Shown here one piece after another: positions 37,095 through 48,306 of a stretch of 64,000 nt of DNA; the first letter of the stretch is position 1, and each line of letters begins with the position of its first letter. A program made the position numbers and the translations under genes. A model generated the notes under the pieces. It was not told the DNA's origin and searched no databases. It worked only from the letters and a program-made list of their open reading frames with translations. The stretch comes from Epiperipatus broadwayi (Eukaryota > Onychophora > Udeonychophora > Euonychophora > Peripatidae): NCBI GenBank assembly GCA_028023455.1, contig JAQFVV010000021.1, forward strand, positions 3,121,351-3,185,350, in the 5' to 3' direction.

Positions 37095-37205
37095 CACTGA
37101 CACAGTTGGTGGAGTATGTGATTGAGAGGTCCATTATGGCACTCTTGGGTCTGGTGCTCAAACTTATGAACTCTTGAGCAATAAAGCCATATATGTGTCT
37201 TTTAT
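37095..37205 (+). mobile_element. SINE-like repeat, family H
   Basis: It shares GGTGCTCAAACTTATGAACTC and GAGCAATAAAGCCA with 45055-45095. The upstream GTTGGTGGAGTATGTGATTG is tRNA-like. Only two copies are seen in the window. Confidence 0.45.
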
Positions 37206-37209
37206 TTAC

Positions 37210-38810
37210 CAAAGTTGTATATTTTTTGAGGTTAATATATTTCTGTTTATTTAGATTCATACTAATCTGATTTTATTAGTAATTTAATAAGGAGAAAAAA
37301 TTACTATATTTTATTAATTTTACTTAAGCCTAATCCAAAAGTATATGCATCACAGTTTATTTAAATTTATATATGATATTTGTGTAATAATCTTTTTTAA
37401 AAAACAAAAGTGTACACATTTACACTTCGATTTTACATGGGTATGATTTACTTTTAAAAATATAAGTTAACAAACAAATTCAATTGTAAATAAACAGAAA
37501 ACTATGGAAATAGGATTATTAACACTTTTTTTAAACATTTTAATATTAAAAATTATAAATGTAATTTTAAATTTTACAGCTACACACTTATCTGATCATG
37601 TTTTAAAAATAAATTTTCATCAACAAAGATTATATTATTTTTCCCCATTGGCTGAGCTGCTTTTTAGAGCTGCCCAATCAGAAAATTTTTAATATTTGCA
37701 TTATATAATATATTTATTACTGTTTATATATATATATGCAAAGTTTAAATATGATGTTTTATGATGTTTTTTATATGCAATCTTAGATTTTTAACAATTC
37801 AAAGCCAATTTATTAAATTCTAAAACAAAATGCAGGTTTAATACTAAAAATCAAATGTTAATGATTACAAAAATTGCCACCAGAGAGAGTATTAGAAATG
37901 TTTTCACTGATTAAACAGTTAACAAAAAATATATCAGTGATTTCTACTATTTTTTTTTATTTTAATTCAATAACAAAAATTTTGTATACATATAAAAATT
38001 TAAATTATATCTACAACTATTTTTTTTACTGAAGATTAACCTTTTCCAGTGACATCAAAATCAGCCAATAAGAAAATAGTAATTGTTTATATTATGTATT
38101 TTACTTTATTATTTTTTCTCTATATTTGGAAAATTGAAATATAATTTTTAAGAAGTTTTTTTATTTGTAAACTTATATTTCTAATAAATCTAATCCAATT
38201 TATGGTCTTCTAATTTAAAATGAAGGGTTAAATACCAAAACCAAATATTGAAAATTTACAAAATTTGACACTAGGGATAACAATGGAAATATCAATTTGG
38301 TGAATAGTTTTAATTTCACAGCTTGTTAGTTAACATCCAAGGACTAGTGTGACCAGCAATGGCTGATTCATTTACCTCGTTTCACATTAAGATTTTTTTC
38401 CATTATACACAGTAAGAATTGATCAAGAAATTTTTAGATTTTCCAAGTGACAATCAGATTTAATTTTATTAAATAAATTCTATTAAAGTAAAACAATATA
38501 AATGTATAAAATGCAAATCTTTTCAATCAATGAATATTATACTCAGTAATATAATAAAATACTGTTTATTCTAGTTCTCTGGATCCAAGGCTTTTTTGGA
38601 TTGGCAAATTTTTCAGGATTTCATCAATATACAATATTTTTCTTTTCCATTATAAACTCAAACACTGCTGATAATTTAAATAAATATTCATTTTTTTCTA
38701 TCTATAATTTTATATTCACCAATGTTTTTTTCATCTGCTAGATAGACTATTATGTTATTAGAAGACATTACTTTAATATATAATTGATAATTTGTAGAAA
38801 GTTGTCACCC
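37210..38810. other. AT-rich interval, nothing recognised
   Basis: AT-rich. Frames such as 37504-37692 show no motif. No repeat family was recognised with confidence. Confidence 0.45.
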
Positions 38811-38814
38811 CTAT

Positions 38815-39090
38815 TCTATAATCATTTTCAACAATTGTCACTTCACTGCAGAATGAAAGTCCCTTCATGTTTAATCCATCTTCTCTGATCCCTAGCTTCT
38901 CTTTTTCACAACATATCAGCAAACTTTCTTATTTTATTCATCCATAATCACATGTGGTATTTTTTAGGTGTTTTTCAATCTCTTGTGTTCCAATATAAAA
39001 CTTCATCCACATATCTTTCATCATCTCTTTTAACAATATGTACTTTGTTCTTCAATAATGTCAGGGATACCTGTTTGTTTTCTCATTTTA
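38815..39090 (-). mobile_element. RTE-like LINE, 3' end fragment
   Basis: On the minus strand this runs from an ACAGGTATCCCTGACATTATT segment (39085) to the CTGCAGTGAAG terminus near 38845, parallel to 51800-51540. It is strongly diverged. Confidence 0.65.
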
Positions 39091-39136
39091 TAATTTGATA
39101 ATTTTATGAATATTTTTTGTAATCTGTATAAATTTT

Positions 39137-39350
39137 TTTTTTTTTTTCCCCTAATTTTTTTTTTTTTTATATTAATAATATAAAGAAAATTTTTTCCCCC
39201 CCCCCCCCCCAAAAAAAAAAAGAAAAAAAAAAAAATTAAGTAATTATAATAAATAAAGAATAAAATTTAGTTTTTTTTTTTTTTTAATTTTTATATAAAA
39301 AAACCCCCCAACCCCCCAACAACCACACAATTATAAAAAAAGTTTTTTTC
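39137..39350. repeat. Scrambled homopolymer tract
   Basis: Successive runs of T, C, A and C (for example a C run at 39196-39210 followed by A runs) with little other sequence, unlike the rest of the window. This may be an assembly or base-calling artefact. The Gly-rich minus-strand frame at 39030-39212 is produced by the C run. Confidence 0.7.
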
Positions 39351-39494
39351 CTTTTATATCTTCTAGTTTAAAATAATTTGCTGTCCATTACCTATCTTCT
39401 TGAAAACAATGTTAATTTGATTAGAAATTCTCTTTATTTAAGTAAAATTATCAAATTTTATTTGAGTCCAGATCATTGCCACGGTAGATAGATG

Positions 39495-39497
<3 letters not shown>

Positions 39498-39534
<37 letters not shown>
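39498..39534. repeat. (TAA)n microsatellite
   Basis: A perfect trinucleotide run of about 12 units. Confidence 0.95.
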
Positions 39535-39539
39535 CTAAT

Positions 39540-40020
39540 GATCCTATTGCTTGGAAGGTCTAACGAAGTGCAGAACTGAAATGTATCTGACGACCTTTCG
39601 CTCCAAACATCCACACTCTACCACCGCATACTAAATTACGTAGGACATAAGTGTATTAATGTCTTACATTACGAAGCATTTTGGAATCATAAATAAAAAA
39701 ATAAATTTATAATTTTATTAAATTACATTATTAATTAAAAATTAATAATTGATATAAAATATCATCAACAGTAAACAAAATTTCTGTTTGGATATATATT
39801 TTAAAAGATGGTCTTTTTTTTCCAGACCAATTTGCAACGAACTATAGTTGTTCTAGTGAAGCTGGCCACCGTTTGTAATAGAAATCAAAATTGTTATATA
39901 TAAGTTACTGCTATATTAAAATAAAAAATTTAATTAGAGTACCCCTCCCCTCCGAATTCTTACTTGTAAACATTTACTATTTAATGTAAATGCTTTATCA
40001 TTTATTGGATAATTGTTTCA
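39540..40020. other. Interval without recognised gene
   Basis: Mixed sequence with no recognisable frame or repeat. The stretch at 39560-39680 is less AT-rich. Confidence 0.4.
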
Positions 40021-40026
40021 TTTCTT

Positions 40027-40215
40027 TTACTCTTTTTTATTTCTAACTTCTAAGAAAGAAAAAAAATCAACTTCTATAGATTTTTTCCCTTCTCTGTTTT
40101 CACTATACATTTTTCGATGCTCATTTAACAGCGGATCTATTTTACGTCTGTGGTTATAGCGCCCCAGTAAGAACAACTCTAGTTTAAAAAATGATGGAAA
40201 TACTTTTCTCTTCAT
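40027..40215 (-). CDS. Small open frame, unrecognised
   Basis: A 62-codon frame with an ATG start (40215) in acceptable context (purine at -3). The product is basic (MKRKVFPSFF at the N terminus, KID/NEHRK in the middle) with no signal peptide or known motif. It sits beside a less AT-rich stretch (40290-40800) containing two CCAAT-type motifs (near 40288 and 40336). It could be a real exon, but length and composition are compatible with chance. Confidence 0.15.
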   Translation of the reverse strand: MKRKVFPSFFKLELFLLGRYNHRRKIDPLLNEHRKMYSENREGKKSIEVDFFSFLEVRNKKE

Positions 40216-40289
40216 CTTTTTGCCTCCTTTTCAATTATTCGCAGATATTGTATAAAAATCTATTGTTTTAATTAGCCTATTAATCAACC

Positions 40290-40830
40290 AATCAAATTTT
40301 TATCTAGTGAAGTATATCACATGACTTTTATTTACCAATCGTGCTAGCCTGACCGAAAAGACTAAGTTTTCAAGTTAAGGTTTGCTTAGCAAGAAAGTAC
40401 TGACAGGAATAAAGTTAGCGCTTCAAATTAGTAATAACTTTAATAAACAAATGGTTATAAACATGGATTACATTTTATGAGTTGCCTATAAAGAGAATAA
40501 TTTCTACCAAAGTTTTCTACTACCTACCCTACCTCTATTCGCTGGGAATGGTTTGAACCAACAGAGGGGGGAGAAAAATCAATATTTTCAGTTGTGAGAT
40601 TCTCCTGTGCCGAACCTAGCTCGCGAGTGGTAGACCCAAGACTGAGGACCACAGAGCAATGAATTTTATAGGTGACTATAATTTTTTACCCTTCACTTCT
40701 TAGTGTTATCTAAATGAGTTTTAAGTCTTTGGGCAAATGACCAGCATGAATGGGACTGGGCCGACCGCACTCACTCTCTTCCACATCTTCCAACCACCAA
40801 ATTTTGGACCATTTTTTTTTCCTCTCTCTC
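40290..40830. other. GC-richer unique interval, possible regulatory or exon sequence
   Basis: It contains CCAATC at 40288 and 40336, a CTAGCTCGCGAGTGG segment at 40617-40631 and CTGGGCCGACCGCACTCACT at 40757. No frame is long and no repeat match was found in the window. It stands out in composition only. Confidence 0.25.
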
Positions 40831-41664
40831 TTAATCATTATTCTTAATTTATTTTTTATTTTTTTTAAATACTGTCATTCAGAATAATAGTAATAAAAAC
40901 ATCTAAATTAATTAAAGTAAGGTATAAAAATAAAATAAATGAACAAAAAGAGAAATAGAAAAAATAAAATTGACCAGTTTAAAATGGCAGGAACCATTTA
41001 TGATCACATGAGACGCATATTAATATATGACTATTTTTATAACTTATTTAGGTTAAGTTTTTTTTTTTTTTAAATAAAAAAGAATATTGCATTGATTTAA
41101 AATATTTAATTTCCCCATTTTTTTTTCTTAAATGTATTAGCTAAGTTTTTAATAGAGTCTAATTTCTCTTTTAAGTCTTTCTTTTTAATTTACTAAAAGA
41201 TGAATTAAATAGATTTATTATTTATTCCAAAAGATTAGATTGAAAGTATTCTCTCGTTTTTTTAAATGCATCATCACTTGAAAAAAATCTTTTAAAAATT
41301 TGTTTAGGTAATTATGTTTTTTTAAAATTAATTTTCTTTACAAAACTTATTTATGAATGTATGTCAAAACTTATATTGTATTTCAGATATTTACTATTTC
41401 ATTTCTCGTTCCTATTGGCTGATTAACCCTTTATGTTTAAGATTCACAACTTCTAAAATTAACAAAAGATGATTTAAAACATATCTAAAATATCATTACT
41501 AAGATCAGTTTTATACAAACCCTTAAGAAAAATAAATGTATACTATTATAAAGTATCTGTTTATATATGACATTACACAACTACACATATATGTTATTAA
41601 ACATCAAATTATTTTTATACTTTTACGTATATAATTTTCATTCTTTGATCGTTTTATATATTTA

Positions 41665-41692
41665 TACACACACACACGCACACACACACACT
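41665..41692. repeat. (CA)n microsatellite
   Basis: A short CA run with one CG interruption. Confidence 0.85.
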
Positions 41693-41837
41693 GGCATTCT
41701 CTTTATGATATCCAATTATTTGTCTTTATTGGATAGTGTATATCATTATTATGTACATTTTCTTTCTATATATTTTTATGTATTATATTTTTCAAAAGTT
41801 TAAATCTTTTGGTTGAATGAATTATTCAAATTTTCAT

Positions 41838-42182
41838 TTAATCATTTATTTATACGATATGTCTGTTTTTTGTGGTTTTTTTAACCAGTACTGTGGTTTT
41901 ATTTGTGCTTAACGATTATATATATGTAAACAAGTATAAATATATTCCTAGCAAATTAATTATCTTGTTAGTATGAGATCATATTTACTAAATTTATACA
42001 TTCAATTAATCATTTATTTATACGATATGTCTGTTTTTTGTGTGTGTTTTTTTTTTACCAGTACTGTGGTTTTATTTGTGCTTAACGATTACATATATAT
42101 ATATGTAAACAGGTATAAATATATTCCTAGCTAATTAATTATCTTGTTAGTATGAGATCATATTTACTAAATTTATACATTC
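41838..42182. repeat. Tandem duplication, ~170-bp unit
   Basis: 41838-42003 and 42006-42182 are nearly identical. They differ mainly in a T-run (GTGTGT insertion) and in the length of a TA tract. It is not shared elsewhere in the window. Confidence 0.9.
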
Positions 42183-42184
42183 TC

Positions 42185-42960
42185 TATAAAAACGTACCTT
42201 ATGAAAAGATTTTTGATTTTTAAGTTTATGTACATTGAATGCAGACATTTTTCCTAAAAAGACTCATTTATTTTCCTGTATGAGGGTTGTCAAAAATTGT
42301 CTTTGTCTTGCAATATGCTGTTTAAAGGCTTTTTGCTCACCTTTTACCTATATATATATACAGACACATTTTAAATGAAAAAATGTATTTAAAAAACTAT
42401 ATTTAATAGTTAAAAATATATACTCATAATGAATAGTTGTGCATTTGCCTACTTGGCCTTCAATCTGAGTTTGAATTTAGGCTCTATAACCTTGAAAATT
42501 TGTTCACATTCTAATAAGACTTTGAATTTTTTTTTCAGACAAACTTGTCTGTAACTCAACTAGCTAATCATATAATATTGATTGATAAATGGGCATCTAG
42601 TTGTTCTTACTAAAGAGTAAATGGAAAATTGGAAAACCCTCATACTCTCAATACCCAAAAGTTATTCATTCAGTAATGTCATCTTCTTTTTTGATTTTTT
42701 CTGGGAAAAAAATTTAAGTAGTTGTATTGGACAATTGAAAGTTATTTTACCTATCTATCTATAAAAAAAGAAAGCAAATCATTTTCCTTCCGGCTATGAA
42801 TAAGTAATGCTCTATATAGTTTATCCTCCTATTCTTTAAGCTTTTAATATTTATAAACTTATCCTTGCTAATACTGGTGGGAATTCAGAATGAACTTAAT
42901 AAATTATTTAGATGAAAATATGGTATTGATAATTATTAAGCCAATAAATGCTCTATCATG
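42185..42960. other. Interval without recognised gene; weak tRNA-like segment
   Basis: Around 42437-42500 AGTTGTGCATTTGCCTACTTGG and GAGTTTGAATTTA resemble A- and B-box spacing and may be a decayed SINE head. Otherwise nothing was recognised. Confidence 0.3.
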
Positions 42961-42967
42961 TACCATG

Positions 42968-43128
42968 TCTGTAATATTATAATGAAGGAACTACCCCTCT
43001 TGTCATGCACTTTAAGAATCACTTTGCACTCTCCCATGAGCATCAACTTTAAAGTCAATGTTCATGGGAGAATGCAAAGTGATTCTTAAAGTGTATCACT
43101 GGAGAGATGGTTCCTCCATTGTAATATT
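42968..43128. repeat. Long hairpin (two ~70-bp arms)
   Basis: The left arm (CACTTTAAGAATCACTTTGC at 43006) and right arm (GCAAAGTGATTCTTAAAGTG at 43073) are almost perfectly complementary, extending outward to TAATATTA on both sides. Only about 20 bp separates them. It lies immediately upstream of the mariner remnant. Confidence 0.8.
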
Positions 43129-43143
43129 AAAATAATAAATTAT

Positions 43144-43658
43144 TTGAGGGTAGGTTAAAAATTATCCACACTCTGGCGGCTAATATTGGAACATATTTAA
43201 GGAAAAGATTCAACTATCAACAGTGCTCATTAGATGCTCATTGAATTGCTGAAGATTAAAATTTAAATTAAACATAGAAGATTGCTATCCAAAGACACTG
43301 TGTTGTTGCATGACTATATTGCTGTCCCATTCCAAAAACTTCACTTTGATGTATTGCAGAATCCTCCCTATAATCTTGATCTTGTCCCATCAGATTGTCA
43401 ATTGTTTCATTCCCAGAATAAAGCCTTGTGAAGGTAAATATTCAGATCTGATAAAGAAATAAAGCCAGCAATAAGTTCATGGTTTATAGCTCAGCCTAAA
43501 ATATTTTTAATGAAAGAATATAAAAGCTTGTTGGTAGATTGGTGAATTGTCTTGAATAGCAGGGAGATTATTTTAAAAAATGATATATTTGTCTTTTCTG
43601 AAAGTTGATTAAAATAAATTCTACAGCCAGAGTGTACATAATAATCAAGCAAAAATCA
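43144..43658 (+). mobile_element. Mariner-family DNA transposon, internally deleted
   Basis: The left end AATTATCCACACTCTGGCGG (about 43160-43179) is matched by an inverted, diverged right end (CAGCCAGAGTGTACATAATAA, from 43624). The interior encodes only the C-terminal half of the transposase. The full family is usually about 1.3 kb; this copy is about 0.5 kb. Confidence 0.75.
43205..43600 (+). pseudogene. Mariner transposase, C-terminal half (broken)
   Basis: Transposases of this family cut and paste the element using a D,D(34)D triad. The frame has stops at the start (43234, 43258), then RRLLSKDTVLLHD (first visible Asp codon 43312-43314) and QNPPYNLDLVPSDCQLF (third Asp 43393-43395), the well-known PPYSPDLAPSDYHLF region. 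Only 26 residues separate these two Asp instead of 34, because the stretch after LLHDN is deleted. After a TGA and a frameshift, SDKEIKPAISSWF and LNSREIILKNDIF match the mariner C terminus. Clearly inactive. Confidence 0.8.
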
Positions 43659-43904
43659 ATAATTGTAAACATGAAAGCAACATAGATTATATGCATATAA
43701 TTCTTGAGAAAAAACAATTTCCGAAGTCATTAAATATGTAGCCTCTTCATAAAAATGAATAAGATAAAACAAAACATATATATAAACATTACATGAATTC
43801 ATTTTATTTAATGCTTTTTTAAAGAAAAGTTTATTTATACCACTTTTTTAAAGCTTTGGTAGCTAATAGATAATGGATGATAATGATTATGCTGTCCTAT
43901 CATA

Positions 43905-44090
43905 AAGTTTCAGTTGCATAAGATTAAGATCCCAAATTCCCCACTTATGAATGCCACAGTCCAGAAATTAAGCTGGAAAACTGATAAATCATTGTGCGGG
44001 GATTTAATACATGCTGTAATAACATCTATTGCTCATTCAAATTTCCAGTAGATGGTAGGTCTAGAGTAAAAGAAATACAGTTTATTTCTC
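43905..44090 (+). repeat. Family A-like repeat, strongly decayed
   Basis: CCACTTATGAATGCCACAG then GAAATTAAGCTGG aligns with the family A hammerhead segment, but the core reads CTTATGA, the stem is lost and the flanks are diverged. Confidence 0.35.
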
Positions 44091-44347
44091 AAAAGACAGG
44101 AGTGAATTAATCATTTAAAAATTATTGTTATAGATTAATAATAAAATTTAGAAAAATATTTAACACTCTCACATAAATAAACATGAATATAAAAATGTAC
44201 AATAGTTAATGTAACCCATTGCAATGGTATAAATGTTCAAATAGTCCTCTAGTGATAGTATGAAGGTAAAAAGATACTTCTTTTTTTACTTAAAAATTTA
44301 TTGTCATATGCTGACACTAGAGGGCAACCTAATTACAATTGCAATGA

Positions 44348-44580
44348 ATTATTTGTTTTTACGCTGGGTTTGGGAACAGATAAGGGGAATTTAGATATGA
44401 AGGCCATTGAATTGGCAAAGATTATGTTGTGGAAATGGGGTGGAGCAGGATATGGGGAAATTTAGGGTGGGGAATGGAAAGGGAAGGTAAAGTGGCTAAC
44501 AGGTTTCTTTGGACATAGTTGCTGAGAGATTCCTGACTTCATAAAAGAAGTCACAGTGCATCACATCACAATTAATCTTA
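44348..44580 (+). mobile_element. LINE (SGNH type) 3' end fragment
   Basis: This matches 31240-31460: GTTGTGGAAATGGGGTGG, then GTGGCTAACAGG and the CATCACATCACA terminus. 5'-truncated. Confidence 0.8.
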
Positions 44581-44984
44581 AAATATTACAAAAACATTTC
44601 GAACTGTGAATTCTTATTTATTACATAATGTTAATATTTAAATCACCATTAGCAAAATTAAGAAAATGGAAAATTTTCATATTTACCAGATATATATATA
44701 TGGCAATCATGTTTTGATTAAAAATTCATTCCTTCCAATGAAGGCTTTTTGACAATCCTCTAGATATATTAAGGAGGAGATAAAGAGGTATCTTTAAAAT
44801 GTATTGTTATAGTTTGACACTAGAGGGCAATGATTGCAATGAGTTATTGTCAAAATATTAATTAAACATGAATACTGTATATTCAAATATAAAATATTTG
44901 ATAGTTTTTTTAATATTTTAAATTATATGTAATGTATTTATCTTGGTACTAGTAAAAATAAAAAGGGCACTATTATTAAAGTAA

Positions 44985-45105
44985 GGGATGATACCCTGCA
45001 GTGGTTGAAGTCAGACATTGTCCTCAGATTGTTTCCAGTTTTGGCACTTTTTGGGTGCTCAAACTTTTATGAACTCTGGAGCAATAAAGCCACTTGTTAT
45101 TTATT
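44985..45105 (+). mobile_element. SINE-like repeat, family H
   Basis: Second copy of the 37095 repeat. The tRNA-like start reads GCAGTGGTTGAAGTC. The GAGCAATAAAGCCA segment contains AATAAA. Confidence 0.45.
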
Positions 45106-45294
45106 TGAAATGTCATATATTTTAAATTAAAGCAGTAAAAATGTCCATGAAATAAATAAATAGACGCTTTACAAGTAATATGAAAATAAATAGGAAAATT
45201 GTTGACAAAATTATGATTAAAATATCGCAAATAATAATGAAAGTATCAGTACTAATTTGATCGTTTATTTCTTAAGAATTCATTAAATTCAAGA

Positions 45295-45375
45295 TCTGAA
45301 AGTGATAGAGTTGAAACCACAATCCATGGATATCCAGGTGCATTGTCTACCACTCCATCATTGCACTAAATCATT
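45295..45375 (-). mobile_element. tRNA-like SINE head, minus strand
   Basis: On the minus strand TGGAGTGGTAGACAATGCAC resembles an A box and GTGGTTTCAACTC a B box, spaced as in a tRNA. The body is not recognisable. Confidence 0.4.
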
Positions 45376-45489
45376 CAGGTTTAAAAGATGATGAAGCAAT
45401 GCAACAGTAATATTCATATTCAAGAAAGTGAAAAAGGAGGTAATAGAAATTATAGACCTGGCAGTGTTTTATTACTTATATATATATAT

Positions 45490-45805
45490 ATACAATATAA
45501 CGAGCATGCTAATAGCGCTAAACAAGCTTTTCTGTTAAATGCCACAAGAGAAAGCATTTAAAAATCTCTATCTAGAATTATCTCTTTCCCCAAACTGGTT
45601 TCAAGCTACTGGCTATCCTCAGTGAGGTGCTAGGATATTCAGATGCTAGATCCAAAACACCAGCTCAAGGTCAGCATTTATCCAATACTTAATTATTAAG
45701 TAGAAAATCTGAACTTTTCAGACATCTATATGTCTTCAAATCCAGCTATCTAACTTAAAAAGCTAAATGGATCTGAATAAACTTCAGCTATACCATGTGT
45801 GTGAA
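45490..45805 (-). mobile_element. Family B repeat with hammerhead motif
   Basis: A single, non-palindromic copy aligning with the arms at 7925-8190. On the plus strand it begins GAGCATGCTAATAGCGCTAA and ends near TCAGCTATACCAT. The hammerhead is read on the minus strand, as in family A. Confidence 0.6.
45588..45627 (-). ncRNA. Hammerhead ribozyme motif, family B
   Basis: On the minus strand: stem I CCTCA (45627-45623) pairing with TGGGG (45592-45588); CTGAGGA (45622-45616; position 7 is variable); stem II AGC/GCT within 45615-45603; GAA at 45602-45600; stem III ACCAGT (two pairs); and unpaired T at 45593 as cleavage nucleotide. All invariant positions are present. Stem II is short. Confidence 0.55.
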
Positions 45806-46084
45806 TATGTATATATAAATATATATGTGTGTGTGTAAAGTCATGTGATAATCAGCAAGTGAACTGATAATCAGCAAGTGAATTTAATTAATTAATCATT
45901 GAGTAGGAAATGATTATAAAAAAATCTAAAATACAATAGAAAGTAACCATTTTGTTACATTTCTATTGCAAAATATTGTAAAAAGTTATTAAATATGGCA
46001 ACTAGAGGGCAGTTCAACTGCAAATTAAATCGACTTGGTAATTTTTTATATTTAAATATAGGTATACTTTATATCCCTGGAGTT

Positions 46085-46245
46085 TAAATATAATTATAGG
46101 GGATTTGAACCCAGACTTTCAAGATGATCATTTGTCTTTTTCACATGTGTGTGTGTTCATGTGTATTGGTTATATATGATATATTGGATAGCTGAAGGGA
46201 TATTGAAAGTCTGGGTTCAAATCCCTTATAATTACATTACATATA
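46085..46245. repeat. Palindrome of family G tails
   Basis: GGGATTTGAACCCAGACTTT (46099) is inverted at 46206-46225 as AAGTCTGGGTTCAAATCCC, a strong B-box-containing tRNA-like tail. The hammerhead part is absent. Confidence 0.6.
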
Positions 46246-46695
46246 TTGTTATGTGCAGATTATGAAATCACTCAATTTACCAAATATACAATTTTTTGCT
46301 TTCCAAGAATTATATAATGCACTCATATAGATCATAGAATTTGTATAATTTTGCAAAATTTATGAAATCCATTTCAACTTTATGACATCATTTATATATT
46401 AATAGAAAGTTGTAATAATTTGCATAATTAAATTTGTTTCTTTTATTTTTTTTATATTTATCACTAATGTGTTAGTAATGTATTTTAATCATGTGGTGAT
46501 AATTTTTGTATTGTATAATTTGTGTTATATATCTTACGAGCAGATTATGAAATTGCACAATTCATGGAATATTCAACTTTTTTGCTCATTTTGTGAACTG
46601 TATGATCCATTTATATAGTTTATGGAATGTAAAAAATATTGTGCATTTCATAAACTGTAGAATTTCATATTCTGCATGTAACATGCATAGAAATT
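46246..46695. repeat. Possible MITE pair with GCAGAATATGAAAT-type ends
   Basis: GTGCAGATTATGAAAT (46256) and GAGCAGATTATGAAAT (46539) are direct copies. TTTCATATTCTGCATGTAAC (46664) is the inverted end. It may be one element nested in or next to another. AT-rich, no coding. Confidence 0.35.
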
Positions 46696-46699
46696 TATT

Positions 46700-47360
46700 A
46701 TATTCATTATAAATCATTTTAGTGAGATTTGAATACAGAACAATTAAAACAAAGAGCTGATTTTTAAAAAAACTTATAACACAATAGACCCCATTCCAAT
46801 ATTTAAAAAATATATAGATGAGAAGATTGATTTCGATTTGAAATTATTGGATTAGTAATTTACAAAATACATTTGTCTTCTAAGTGCTTCTTCCATGATG
46901 AAAGTTTTAGAATGTCATGGCATAAACATGGAATCTTGTCAAAATTTAATATATAGCAATATTAGTGATTACATTGTTTGGTGATCCTTGAAGCTTTATG
47001 CTTAATAAGAGGTGATTTTAGGATGATTTCTTTTGCCTCAACCTTTTTACAGCCATTTCAGTGGAAAATATTTGGTGAAATAAAACAGGAAATATAAAGA
47101 ATACACATAAATGAATATTGTTCAAGTCATTGGATTTCTCAGACAATGTAATTGTTTTTTATAAATAGTAATTTGGGATTTTGAAAAATGTTGGTAAAGT
47201 TATCAGATGAAAGCAAGAATGTAAAAGAATGTCTGCATTAAAACCAGCAATCTATTTTTATTACTTGACTTTGCAAACATTTATGTAAGTGTAATTAACC
47301 AAACGTTTCTGATGTTGTAGTTTTAGCCAGATATCTAGACTTAAATAATCTTTCACAAAA
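46700..47360. other. Interval without recognised gene
   Basis: AT-rich, no frame or repeat recognised. Confidence 0.45.
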
Positions 47361-47366
47361 AAAATC

Positions 47367-47710
47367 ACATGATTACCATTTCCCATGTCTACAGAAGCTA
47401 TTTAAACCATATCAAACTCTCCATACAGTAGATGCTACCCAGTTCAAATCTTAGTAATCAATGGATGCAAGAAGGTGGATTCTGGAGAATTGCTTTAGAT
47501 CCTAAGATCTAGGTTTAGTATTCCCAGATTCAAGACTCCTCACTGATGAAAACCACAAGCTAGAAACTAGTCTGGGGATATTGGATGAATAGGTGCTAGA
47601 TAGAAACTTTACACACAAACAAATATTCTTACACCCATTGATTACTAAGGCTTTTACTGGGTGGCACTACTATATGGAGAGTTTTCTACTGTTTAAAAAT
47701 GAAAATAGAG
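47367..47710 (+). mobile_element. Fold-back repeat family A
   Basis: An inverted tail (47367-47475) is followed by head (GGTGGATTCTGGAGAATTGC at 47474), hammerhead (47530-47584) and tail ending GAGAGTTTTCTACTGTTTAA. Same layout as 5250-5664. Confidence 0.65.
47530..47584 (+). ncRNA. Hammerhead ribozyme motif, family A
   Basis: CTGATGA at 47543-47549, GAA at 47563-47565, palindromic stem III ACTAGT and the cleavage nucleotide C47572 are all present. Stem I pairs CTCCTCA with TGGGGA. Stem II is weakened (AAC against GCT), so activity may be reduced. Confidence 0.55.
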
Positions 47711-48306
47711 ATTTGTAGTAATGAATTAAAAGTAGATAATGTTGATGGAAATATTGTCATTGAAGCACTCATAAAATTAAATTGGGATACATTATTTGCT
47801 TGTGAAATAACTTAATATTAAAAAAATATGCCAATGTTCCTGAAAAAAACTTGCTATTTTTATTTATAAATAATTAACAGAAAGGCAGCACAGAGTCTAC
47901 AGAAAGCTTAATAACAAGTAGAGAAATGGTAATAAGAAAGAGGTACTAAAATACATGGTTGAAAAAATAACAGGTATTTTCATTGAGAGGATTAGAAGAT
48001 TGAAATGATGTCATAAAAGGCAACACCAAGTCTGCAGAACATTTAGTATCATATAAAAAATGGACAATAGGAAGTGAACTGAAGTACATGGATGAGACAA
48101 ACTGGTATTATCATTGAAAGAATTAAAATATTGAAGTGTTGCCAGGCTGAACATAAATATATGACTAAAGTTGTAAAAGATTTGAGACAATCATATGTGA
48201 TACAATTGAATAAAAAATACAATTTATTGGAAATGATGTAAATTAGCTATGAATCAGAAGCAGAAGAATAAACCCAGAAAGACCTTCCTACGAGAAAGTA
48301 GGAACC

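Noticed and set aside
45295-45375. Functional tRNA gene
   Set aside because: A and B boxes are present but acceptor and anticodon stems do not close; more likely a SINE head. The same applies to 54725-54800 and 42437-42500.
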